A stretch of DNA of 64,000 bases. Source: Hypericum androsaemum (taxonomy: Eukaryota > Streptophyta > Magnoliopsida > Malpighiales > Hypericaceae). The stretch covers positions 1,736,501 through 1,800,500 of the forward strand of contig OZ023180.1 of NCBI GenBank assembly GCA_963995505.1, in the 5' to 3' direction. The notes under the pieces were generated by a model that did not search any database, was not told where the DNA came from, and saw nothing but the letters and a program-made list of their open reading frames with translations. The first letter of the stretch is position 1. Each line of letters begins with the position of its first letter. Of this stretch, positions 44,017-54,463 are shown piece by piece. A program made the translations under genes and the position numbers.

Positions 44017-44658
44017 ATGGCTACTGAAGGAAGGTATCTGAACTTCTGTGCAACGGAATTTCGACAAAAGGTTCTGAAGCACCGTTTACCACTGCGTGTG
44101 CCGAAGGATGACATGTATGTTATCGTTGAGCACATCGAGGCTGTTCACCGGGAGATGCAAGACTGCATCTGGGCCGGAGGTTATGATTATGGAGAAGACT
44201 GGCCCTCCATGTTTCGAGACCTCCTGGTCACGCTGAAAATCCGTGAAGATATGTGTGTCTTCTCGGAGCCTGAGTTCAATACCCATAGAGATGCCCTCTA
44301 TGGTCTGATCCATTATATTGAGAAAAGGGGTCTTCGCAGAGAAATGATACCTTCTCCTGTTCTGGAGCTGCGAAGCGGTTTGATCTTGAACCGCTACCTC
44401 GCTAAGGAATACTATTATAGTTTTCCTCCGCTTCTGATCATCTGGATTATGGAATCGATCCCGGTTCCGGCGGTGAACTTGGAATCCTTCGTTAGATCGT
44501 CCTCGCACCCGGTCCCCACAGGATCGTCATTGGACCCGGATCCAGATATGTATCTGGATTCTCCTGATCGCCTGGACACCCGATCCTTGTGTGATTACAT
44601 GTTATGTTTAACTGTCCCCATGTACATATGTTGTTTTTGGGGAAATTTTGTACAATAG
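44017..44658 (+). CDS. extra 213-aa ORF in Copia-1, function unknown
   Basis: An uninterrupted frame between the 5' LTR and gag. The first ATG is at 44017 (MATEGRYLNFCATEF); an upstream TTG is in frame but unlikely. The N-terminal two thirds look like a soluble, charged helical protein (FRQKVLKHRLPLRVPKDDMY, EHIEAVHREMQDCIWAGGYD, GLIHYIEKRGLRREM). The last third has a hydrophobic stretch (YYYSFPPLLIIWIM) and a DPDPDMYLDSPDRLD acidic patch. I recognise no domain; it is not gag, protease, integrase or RT. It stays open while the neighbouring gag-pol has many lesions. It could be captured host sequence or a lineage-specific accessory ORF. About 310 bp separates it from gag. Confidence 0.5.
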   Translation: MATEGRYLNFCATEFRQKVLKHRLPLRVPKDDMYVIVEHIEAVHREMQDCIWAGGYDYGEDWPSMFRDLLVTLKIREDMCVFSEPEFNTHRDALYGLIHYIEKRGLRREMIPSPVLELRSGLILNRYLAKEYYYSFPPLLIIWIMESIPVPAVNLESFVRSSSHPVPTGSSLDPDPDMYLDSPDRLDTRSLCDYMLCLTVPMYICCFWGNFVQ

Positions 44659-44970
44659 GTTGAGACCTTGTCTGAGTTTTTTGTACATGTGTGTATAAAC
44701 TCAGAATGTACAAATGCATATGTGATACATGTAATTAAATAAAGATGTTTGTTTACTTACTTCCACTTGAGTTTACTATCGATGAACTTTAAACGGTTGA
44801 AGTTTAAGATTAATACTTGAATGCTGAGGGGAAGCATGCCCACGACCCGCTTAGATTTTGAGATTAATCAAGGACTTCATATCGTTAAAAGTTATGAGTG
44901 ATTAGTAAATTAAATCATATTGCCAAATCAAATTTCTAACATGTTCTCATATTAAAAAATCCCTATAGAG

Positions 44971-47900
44971 ATGTTAGTTGCTTCTAGATCCATCATAGCT
45001 GAGTTAAACTGTGAGTTAAAACTCAACGGTGAAAACTATGAGAATTGGAGCATGAAAATCCAATATGTGCTTGAGGAACAAGAGGTTCTGGAGCACATAC
45101 ATGTGATAATGGATGAGCCTGAAGAAGGCACAACTGCTCAACATAAGCGAGACAAAGAAGCTTATGTTATATGGAAGAGAAAGAACACTACTGCCCGATT
45201 GATTTTGTTAAGTTCAATGATGGATGATGTCACCCGATAATTTTGCGTGCATGACAACGCGAAAGAGTTATGGGACGCTCTCAAATAAAAATTCAGAAAG
45301 CTTTCAGTGTCAAAGCTGCGTGCTTTGACCATAAGGTTTGACACCTTTAAGAAGCGTCCGGAGGTTACCATGAGGAAACACTTGAGAGTGATGTCTAATA
45401 TGATCAGTGAATGGCAGAGGCTGGTCACATACTTAGCAACGAGTAGCAGATTCAAGCTATCATCCGTTCCCTACCACCAAGTTGGGAACAGATGAAGATG
45501 AATCTTACCCATTCCGACCATTTGGTAACATTTGATGATGTTGCCAGATACCTTGAGCTAGAGGAGGATCGTCTCCTAGCTATGAAATCCCATCCTGAAG
45601 CCCATTCGATTTGTTCGACTGGGAGTGGTGGAAAAAAGAAGAAAGGTAAAGGGAAGGGTAAGTGTAAAGAAACTCCAAAGGCTGAAAGCCATGGAACCAA
45701 GTTGGATGGCTCCAAGGCTAAAAAGAAAAAGCGGTTTAACATTTCAAAAGTGAAATATTTTAACTGTCAACAGAAGGGACATTTTGCAAAAGATTGCAAG
45801 ATGCCCAAGCAGGTACACCTAAACTCAAGTGTGAGTAAGTTGTATGTATCCTCTTGTACCCTTCTAACTGAGTCACATTCTATGTGGGTGATTGATTCAG
45901 GAGCGACAGACCATGTAGCTAGAGACCGTTGTTCGTTCGTTGAATACAGGCAGTTACCGGCTGGAGCAAAAACTATTTTTATCGGTAACAACTCGTGCGT
46001 GGATGTGAAAGGCCTGGGCACTTGTAAATTGCACCTTCGTGGTGGTCGTGCCCTTCTTTTACATGACGTGTTGTTTGCTCCAGACATTCGAAGGAACCTG
46101 ATCTCAGTTTCGGCCTTAATGTCTTTAGGTTTTCGGTTGTCGTTTGAGGACGACACCGTTAGATTGTTCTTGGATGATTCCTATTTAGTCCATTCTGACA
46201 TCTGTGGTCCAATGAACGTGAGGGCAAGGCATGAAGCATATTACTTCATTACCTTCATTGATGACTATACTAGATATGGTCTGATATACCTGATTTCTCA
46301 CAAGTCTGAAGCCTTAAACTGCTTCATGACATACATGCATTTTGTTGAGAATCAGAAGGACAGAAAGATAAAGGCCTTACGAACTGATCATGGTCGTGAA
46401 TATCTTTCTGATGAGTTCAAAGCTCTATACATTGAAAAAGGGATTGAGCATCAGTTGTCCATTCCCTATACACCCCAGCAAAACGGGGTGGCTGAAAGAA
46501 GGGGTGGCTGAAAGAAGGAATAGAACCCTTATTGACATGGTTAGATCGATGATGGCAGAAGCAAGTTTGCCTATATCTTTCTATGGAGGTACGCTCTTGA
46601 CTGCCGCATACGTTCTAAACCGTATTCCCTCCAAGTCTGTTACAGCCACTCCTTATGAAATATGGACAGATCGGAGGCCCGATCTATCCTATTTTAAGCC
46701 ATGGGGGTGTGCGTCATATGTCCATTCTAACTCAAGTGCCTTCGGTAAATTAGGATAGAGAGGTAAAAAAAGTATCTTTATAAGATATCCAGAGGTATCT
46801 AAAGGGTACATGTTCGTGGGTAAACTGGACGATGGACGTGTAACAGAATTTGAATCACGTGATGCCACGTTTTTGGAGAATGAATTTCCAAGTTTGAGGG
46901 AGGTTAGTAATGACCTTACCCTTTATGAGACAGATGAATCAGAGTCATCTGTATCACTTCTTCCGAGTGGGAGAATTGAGGAGGAAGATAGAGATTTTCC
47001 AACTCAAAATGATCCGAAAGGTCGTGATCTGAGTCCTGAAAGGGAGATAATTCCTTATTCCAGTAGGAGTACGGTATTTCCACCCAGTGGGAGTGCGATT
47101 CCTGGATATGATGAATATATGAGAGATGTTTATCAAAACTAGGAATATCGTAGGTCTAGCAGAACTAGCATACCACACCGACGATTTGACATCAAAGGCG
47201 AGGCTAATGCGTTCGTGGTATCACTAAAGAGATTTGGTGGTCCAAGTGAATGTATCTGGAGCTTTGTCATCCCTAAAACGAACTGAATGGATGAATGCAA
47301 TGAAAGAAGAAATGTCTTCTATGATCAAAAACTAGGTTTGGGATCTGGTCGACCTACCTAAGGGACGTAGGGCAATTGGGAATGCAGATGGCAGTATCGA
47401 AAGATACAAAGCGCGTTTGGTTGCCCAAGGATTCAAACAACAGGCTGGGATAGACTATGAGGAGACTTTTGCACCTGTTGTTAGATTTACGTCAATTAGG
47501 GTCATTTTAGCTATGGTTGCTAACATGAATCTAGAATTACATCAAATGGATATAAAAACTGCTTGTCTCCATGGAGAATTGGATGAAGAAATCTACATGA
47601 TTCAGCCTGAGGGCTATATTCAAAAAGGCTGCGAAACACAAAGTTTGCAAATTGAATAGATCAATGTATGGCCTTAAGCAGTCGTCTAGACAGTGGTATA
47701 TTCGCTTTCATAATACGATCATGCAGCATAATTTTTTAATGATAGACGAAGATCACTGCGTGTTTGTTAAGCGATCAAGAAAAAAGTTTGTCATCATCAC
47801 TTTGTATGTCGATGACATCCTTTTAGCTGAAAATGACATGGGATTTCTTGTCGAAATCAAAGATTGGTTATCTTCCAACTTTGAAATGAAAGACATGGGT

Positions 47901-48781
47901 GAAGCGAATTACATACTCGGAGTTAAGATTTTGAGGAATCGTTCGAAAAGAATAGTGTCTCTTTCACAAGAGACATATATTCACAAAGTAGTAGAACGTT
48001 TCAAATGTGATCACAGTAATCCAAAGTACGTCCCATTGGTTAAAGGTCATAATTTGGGTAAGGACATGTGCCCAAAAATAGCTAAACAACGTGGGGACAT
48101 GGAGAAGATTCCTTATGCCAATGCAGTTGGATGCCTGATGTACGCAATGTTGTGTACCAGACCTGATATTTGCTATGCTATTGGGATAGCAAGCAGATAT
48201 CAGTCTAATCCAGGCAGTGCTCACTGGAAGACTGTCAAAGGGATTTTAAAATATTTGAACACTACTGCAGAATACTCCTTGTGCTATCAAGGCCGTGACC
48301 TGATATTGAGTGGCTATACTGATGCTGATTGGGGAGGCGACGTAGACAAGAATAAGTCTACATCTGGATTCGTTTTCTTGTTGAGGGGGGTGCTATTTCA
48401 TGGAGCAGTAAGAAGCAAACATGTGTATCCCTGTCAACAATGGAAGCAGAATATGTAGCTTCAGCTCATGCTGCACAAGAAGCGGTATGGTTGAAGAGAT
48501 TCTTAAGCCATCTCTCCCTGATCAACTCAACGGAGCCCGTGAGTCTATTCTGTGACAACCAGGCAGCTATAGCTTATGCTAAGGATCCTAGATTCTATAG
48601 CAGGGCTAAGCATATAGGTATTAAATTTTACTTTGTTAGAAGTTTAGTAAAATATAAAGAACTGTGTATGAAATACATATCTACACGAGATATGGCCGCA
48701 GATCCAATGACTAAAGCATTACCTCGAGAAGTGTTCGAGAAACATGTTAAGTCACTGGATTTACGACGGTTTCATTTGTAA
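44971..48781 (+). pseudogene. Copia-1 gag-pol, frameshifted
   Basis: Gag starts near 44971 (LNCELKLNGENYENWSMKIQ) and is stopped by TAA at 45238 and again near 45286. The zinc knuckle FNCQQKGHFAKDCK is around 45760-45805 and the protease motif WVIDSGATDH around 45885. Integrase follows (FIDDYTRYGL, then DHGREYLSDEF). It is shifted by an exact 16-bp tandem duplication at 46485-46516, continues in another frame to a stop at 46756, and again to 47142. RT blocks are [20 protein letters not shown] (47417-47659) and LYVDDILLAEND (47652-48458). RNase H ends the frame in a third phase (48440-48781, MEAEYVASAHAAQEAVWLKR). All Copia domains are present but broken in at least six places. Confidence 0.92.
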
Positions 48782-49292
48782 TCCAATTAGTTGGAATAAA
48801 GGAGTTTTATTTGGCAATATGAGTTATTTATCAAACATGTCGGACAGAGAAGTAGCTCACTCACACGGGTGTTTACCTCAGTGAGAGTCAAGAAGTTGAT
48901 TCCTAGATGAGATGAGGCAGTTATTGGACATTCATAAGTGCATGGCATATGACGGAATGCCGTCTTGCTCAAGAGCAAGTTTCCTTATGGAATGCAGGAA
49001 TAAGTTGCTGCATTTGGATTTTCTACAATCCATATGATAAGATATAAGTGGAACTTATCATACTGTCTGTCCTATTAGCCTAGAGTTAAGCTAAGGCTGA
49101 TACTCTAGTATGGTGTTAAATAAAATGTGTTCCTTTAAAAAAGAATGTACACCGTAACACGTGATCAGTATCATGTGTGCTACTCGACCACTTGATGGGA
49201 TGAAAATGTTGAGTGATTTCACAATCCCTGGTGTGAGACCAATTTTCGAGAACTGTGATTCCCGAAACCTACCCTTAAGATCCTAAACGTAT

Positions 49293-50094
49293 TCTGTAAG
49301 TATGGTCCAGTGCTGCTAGCTTGGAAAGTTCATGAAAATATTATGGCATAGCGATTCGACCTGGCAGGGCTGACCAGAAAAGCAGGTTGTATCATTATGA
49401 AAGAAATATAGTTAAGGGAGAAGGAACTATGTTCATCACATTCTGAGTTTCGTGGTTCAGGTGCACCAATTGTATTGAAAAGTACAATAGTGAACCCGAA
49501 TATAATTGTTTGAAATCACTAATGTGAACAATGGAATGTGACATGAGTCCTGGGGTAATAGCATGCATTATACAAGAAGGTTGTCGAGATGCTACTATTC
49601 AAGTAGCATGAGTGTCCGTGCTCTTGAATTTGGCTTAGCACACTCGACGTATGCTGGTCGCACGAAATCCTTTAAAGAAATCTGATAGCTGTTTCTGGAA
49701 GTATGGTCCAGTGCTGCTAGCTTGGAAAGTTCATGAAAATGTTATGGCATAGCGATTCGACCTGGCAGGGCTGACCAGAAAAGCAGGTTGTATCATTATG
49801 AAAGAAATATAGTTAAGGGAGAAGGAACTATGTTCATCACATTCTGAGTTTCGTGGTTCAGGTGCACCAATTGTATTGAAAAGTATAATAGTGAACCCGA
49901 ATATAATTGTTTGAAATCACTAATGTGAACAATGGAATGTGACATGAGTCCTGGGGTAATAGCATGCATTATACAAGAAAGTTGTCGAGATGCTACTATT
50001 CAAGTAGCCTGAGTGTCCGTGCTCTTGAATTTGGCTTAGCACACTCGACATATGCTGGTCGCACGAAATCCTTTAAAGAAATCTGATAGCTGTT
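49293..50094. repeat. 401-bp tandem duplication in Copia-1 3' region
   Basis: The block starting around AGTATGGTCCAGTGCTGCTA (49299) recurs at 49700, a 401-bp period, and runs to TTTAAAGAAATCTGATAGCT in both. Only about five single-base differences are visible over nearly 400 bp, so the duplication is recent relative to the decay of gag-pol. Non-coding. Confidence 0.92.
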
Positions 50095-50124
50095 GATCAA
50101 GATCAATAATAATTGAGTGGGAGA

Positions 50125-50702
50125 TGTTGGACCTAAAGGCCCAATCAGGTAATTATTATTGTGCCTGATTGGGCCCAGGCCCATAAGTTGAGTTGGATGG
50201 GCCGGTCAACCCGCGTTGATCGGCCCGATGCCACGTCAGCGTGACGTGGCACTGACGCAGTTGCCGCCAAAGTTGGCGGCCCACGTGGCACGCTGACGTG
50301 GCGCCACGTGGCAAAGCTATTCCCTAGCTTTGCCACGTGGCAGACATGTGGTCCATTAGTGCCATGTGTCGCCACGTGGCGTGCCACATGGCGCATTCTG
50401 GTGTGCCGAATTTCCCTATAAAAAGGGAAATCTGGCTGAACCAATCTGTAAGTTTGCCCACAACCACTCAATAAGAAAGGAAAAATTCTAGATTAGTTCC
50501 TGAATTTTGATCAGATTTTCTATAGAGGAAATCTCGTGAAAATCAATTACGAATCCGTTAAAACGTGATCGTAATTCGACTAGCACGAAGACATTGTGGA
50601 CCTCTTGCTTCAACAAGTAAGTGATTTATTATTAACGAATTAGTTTATTAATTTATCAAGTTTAACATATAATTACTCGTTAATTATGCGTTAAACCCGT
50701 CA
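50125..50702 (+). repeat. Copia-1 3' LTR
   Basis: 578 bp, same termini as the 5' LTR. It has four CACGTG cores rather than six, and the hairpin loop (50320-50324) is in the opposite orientation to that of the 5' LTR. Confidence 0.92.
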
Positions 50703-50707
50703 AAATG

Positions 50708-51466
50708 CATGAAGAGATGAATGTATTGATAATAAATGTTAGGAGGAATTCTTTTAGTAAGTAAACCAACACAATTTATCTTTCCAGTTAATAATTAATC
50801 CATGGTAGAATATTTTTTTAATGTACGCACAAAACTATACAATGAATAAGTTTAAGTATTAAAATCAATTTTTATTACTAAGGTCTTTATTTTTATGAAT
50901 ATTCGCACTTACAATGTACTTTCTCTATCAACTAATTCATTAAATATGTTACGTTTCGTTAATAATATCTGTATGGACAATGACCTTTACGTAGTTAAAT
51001 TTATTTTCAACGGATCAAATAATCACTCATAAAATTAATAAATTATTAATGTATTGATTAATTAGCAAAACTATTAATTAACCATCTATAGCTTTTACTG
51101 TATCTGCATTTATTATTTGGAATTAGCAAAAGAATCAAATTATATTAAAGGTTAATTGCACATAATTTACTTAATAGATTGGTGCACCTTCCACCTGCAC
51201 AAATCACTGTTAATCCGGAGAGCCTTGCATAATTCGTGAGCCGCTTCAACTTATGGCTCCCGAGATTTTGGGTCACGCTTATTGACAAAAAACTTTGAGG
51301 CCCAACCAATTGCTGAGGTGGTTCTAAATAGTAGATAGTCAAGCCACACCAGCACAATAGAGGGATGGTTCGAGTTAATTGATAGAGATTTAAGTCGGAT
51401 AATTTTTTTAATAATTTTTAAACAGAAGTGTTGAAACCGAGGCTATTAGTCATTATTGTGCAACTT
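50708..51466. other. AT-rich intergenic, nothing recognised
   Basis: No frame or repeat I can support between Copia-1 and the small MITE at 51476. Confidence 0.5.
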
Positions 51467-51475
51467 ATTTATTTG

Positions 51476-51657
51476 AGTTTTGGATTGAGTGGGGACAACA
51501 TAAAAGTCGTTCCCACGGAGGGAATTTCGTTTAGACCATTAGATTTTATTAAAAATTGTGACAACAGATCTGACAATCATAAAAAATCGTGTCTATAAGT
51601 ATAATAACTTGATCTATTTCAGTAGGGACAACTCTTGTCCCCACTGAATCCGAACCC
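51476..51657. mobile_element. 182-bp MITE with 9-bp target duplication
   Basis: Flanked by ATTTATTTG on both sides (51467-51475 and 51658-51666). The ends are GGATTGAGTGGGGACAAC and inverted GGATTCAGTGGGGACAAG. It belongs to the same family as the elements at 27200-27431 and 37125-38305 by its termini. Confidence 0.82.
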
Positions 51658-52181
51658 ATTTATTTGAAAGACACCGTCGCCCCTTAAATTTAATGAGCCG
51701 AAAGAAATAGCCACTACCACATTAATATCCGAGCATCTTTGTTCAACGAGAATTCAATGGAGTAGCTAATTCCTCTATAACTAGCAAAACTCAAAAAAGG
51801 TTTCGCAGTGTATAGATTAATCTAAATTTTAATTGCGAGATGGTGAATGCAAGGCATGGTAGTGATGGTACTGAAAATAAAAAATGCATTAAACTACATA
51901 AAAATAAAGTAAAGTTTGTGCGGAGAGATACGTAGATTTCTAGGACGGTTGGCAGAAAATAAATCAAGAACTCCTTATTCAATTCAAGATCCTACAAAAA
52001 TAAATATATAGAGTAGAAAAATCCGGCATATTTCGTGACATTAATGCTCCAACCAACATATTATGTCTTATTCAAAAAATAACCAAACATATTATGTGAA
52101 CAATTACTTTTTTCGTTAATATTACATATTTTTCGAACACTCAATGTACCCGATAATAATGTTTCCCAACGTTATAATAAT

Positions 52182-52445
52182 TGTTAAAATTTTCATATCC
52201 AACCCAAAATCTTGAGACAATGGGTTGGTAGATTTTCAATACTTATAAATTAGTGCATCCCACTCGCACTAACCGATGTGAGATTCTCAACACGTTCCCT
52301 CAAACGAGACCCATCGGGTCGAAGATTGCACTGACTTTGACTTCACCATAGTGCGAGAAATAGAAGTCGTGCGAGATCAACAATAGGCACTAGATCAACC
52401 CACTCTCATACCATATTAAAATTTTCATATCCAACCCAAAACCTT
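52182..52445 (-). mobile_element. truncated TRIM element
   Basis: Minus-orientation relative of the TRIM at 33964-34307. One LTR is 52182-52292 (111 bp, from TGTTAAAATTTTCATATCC to GATTCTCAACA on the plus strand). The internal region is about 120 bp, and the primer-binding site appears as CTCTCATACCA around 52403-52413. The second LTR begins at about 52413 but loses similarity after roughly 33 bp, so that end is truncated. Confidence 0.8.
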
Positions 52446-53294
52446 AATATAAATTCTCTCCGATTAATGTAAGTTCAACGTCTTCCCTTGTCCACAAGCT
52501 GGATGACGAGCATTCGTAGCTAGATGGGCCAAGGTCAGCCTCGTAAGGGAATCTTTGGGCCATATTCTGGTCGAGGGATTTCATTTCATCCATGGGCCAA
52601 ATGCCATCGGATACATATATACACGAAAAAATATGCAATAACCATTAACCAAGGAGAGTTCTCATTATTTAAAGTGGTAAGACACTTGGTCCGTATCATT
52701 TGATATTAGAGCTCAGATTCTATTTGACTTTCATCTATTCTTTAGATTTCATTTTTATTTTTAGTTTTAGTTTGTAATTTGTTCGTTTTTATCGTTTCTT
52801 ATTTGCAGAAGGGAAAAAATGAAAGAAAAGAAAAGAAGGCAGGAAAAAAATTCCGAAAAAAGAAAAAAAGGCACAAAAGTGTGGAAAGTTGAAAGAAAAG
52901 TTTCTCAAATCATAAAAAAAAGTTTCAAGCAAGGATTGAAGGAAGGCCACCAAAGCTGAAAGGAAAATTTCTCAAAACGTAAAAGAAAAAGTTTGAAGCA
53001 AAGATTCTGGAATGATTCTCAAAGTTTAAAAATCATACCCGAGCCAAAGGAACTATTGTTCTACAAGTCTTGTTCCAAGAAGAGTTGTTCTGTTTGGTTG
53101 GTTCCAAATAGATTCAAGAGAGGCACCAACAAAGTGGGAAAAGGCAAGAGTGGTGAGGATATTAGAGTGTGTAAAAACCAATTTGTTTGAGTGAAACACG
53201 AAGAAATTGAGGGCATCACATCCTTGAGTGTAAACACGTGAGAGAATTGGTAAAGTCTATTTTTTTTCTAACCTTGTTTTATTTGCAGTGAACT

Positions 53295-54060
53295 ATGTCT
53301 CACAATAGTAACATCGAAGGCGTTCCTGGTTTGTCTGATTCAAAGTTTCACATGGATGTTTTGATGAGTGAGATGAGGCGACTGATGAAGAATGGGTTGG
53401 AGGAGATGAATGTATGAATTGATAAGCTAAAGAACAAATTGGAGCTGTAACAAGAAGTTTCTCACATGCATAGCGCGAGACGAGCTCTACCACGAGAAAC
53501 TAGGTATAGAGACGACAGAGACATAGGAGCTGGGTTTTTTTTGATGATGATGATGATGGCGATTCAATTGTTGGTAGTAGGAGACATGGCGAGATTTGTA
53601 GTGAAACTAGAAATAGAGTAGATGGCAATCTGGGTAGTACTAAGATGAAGATTTTTCTTTTATTCAAGGAATGTCTGATCCGGAAGCTTATCTTGAGTGG
53701 GAGAAGAAGATAGAGTTTGTCTTTGATTGCAACTACTATTTGGAAACAAAGCAGGTAAAATTAGCTGTAACTGAATTTTCTCTTTATGCTCTTATTTGGT
53801 AGGACCAGCTTGTTACAAGTAGGAGTCGGAATAGAGAGCGTCCAGTGGAGACTTGGGAGGAGATGAAAATGGTGATGAGAAGGCAGTTTGTACCAAGTCA
53901 CTACTATAGCAAATTATATAAAAAGCTACAAGGTCTCAAACAGGATAGAAGAATACTTTTGATTAAAAATGTGAGCAAGTTTCTCTCTTGGTTCTACGGA
54001 ACTTCTCGAACACGGTGGAGCGATATTCGTTGAGTTTTACTTCGACTTATCAAACGGATC
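53295..54060 (+). pseudogene. Ty3/Gypsy gag relic
   Basis: A start MSHNSNIEGVPGLSDSKFHM at 53295 is stopped after about 40 codons. From about 53670 the frame reads MSDPEAYLEWEKKIEFVFDC and then WEEMKMVMRRQFVPSHYYSK, typical of the Retrotrans_gag domain of plant Gypsy elements. A stop (TAG, about 53803) and a later shift break it; nothing of pol follows. The purine-rich stretch at 52800-52990 is probably its leader. LTRs are not seen. Confidence 0.8.
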
Positions 54061-54463
54061 TCTATCACCGTTTGTGGCGTCTAAGATATATCAAGGTTCG
54101 TAGTTTCAACTCAAGCAGCGGGTCCCGGATTCAGTTATGGAAGTCTTGGATGCAAGCCTCGAATATAAAAATTCTCATTTGGAAGAACCATTTCTAAATA
54201 AGATCCGACAAATACTATACTCTAAATACAATGATTTAAAAAAACCATGCAATAAGAACTGGAATGAGGAAGAAGCTGCATCATGCAAGTATAGGAGGAG
54301 TTCTCAATAACATACCACTTTCTATATTTTTAGCACACCACACCACACCATATCATATCAGAGAATGTTATTATAAGTTGCTCGGTAGTAGGTAGAGGAC
54401 CTCTTTACTGCTATGATTGGCCTATTTCCACTATCAACAGTAAGAACAAAGTTGGAAGCAAAC

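Larger units (their letters stand above)
42253..50702 (+). mobile_element. full-length Ty1/Copia LTR retrotransposon (Copia-1)
   Basis: An 8450-bp element with 5' LTR 42253-42880, 3' LTR 50125-50702 and the 5-bp target duplication AAATG (42248-42252 and 50703-50707). The LTRs start TGTTGGACCT and end CCCGTCA. The primer-binding site TGGTATCAGAGC is at 42883-42894 and the polypurine tract GAGTGGGAGA lies just before the 3' LTR. The order is long leader, extra ORF (44017-44658), broken gag-pol (about 44971-48781), then a long non-coding 3' region with a 401-bp tandem duplication. Copia order (integrase before RT) is clear. The coding part is disabled, so it is non-autonomous now. Confidence 0.95.
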
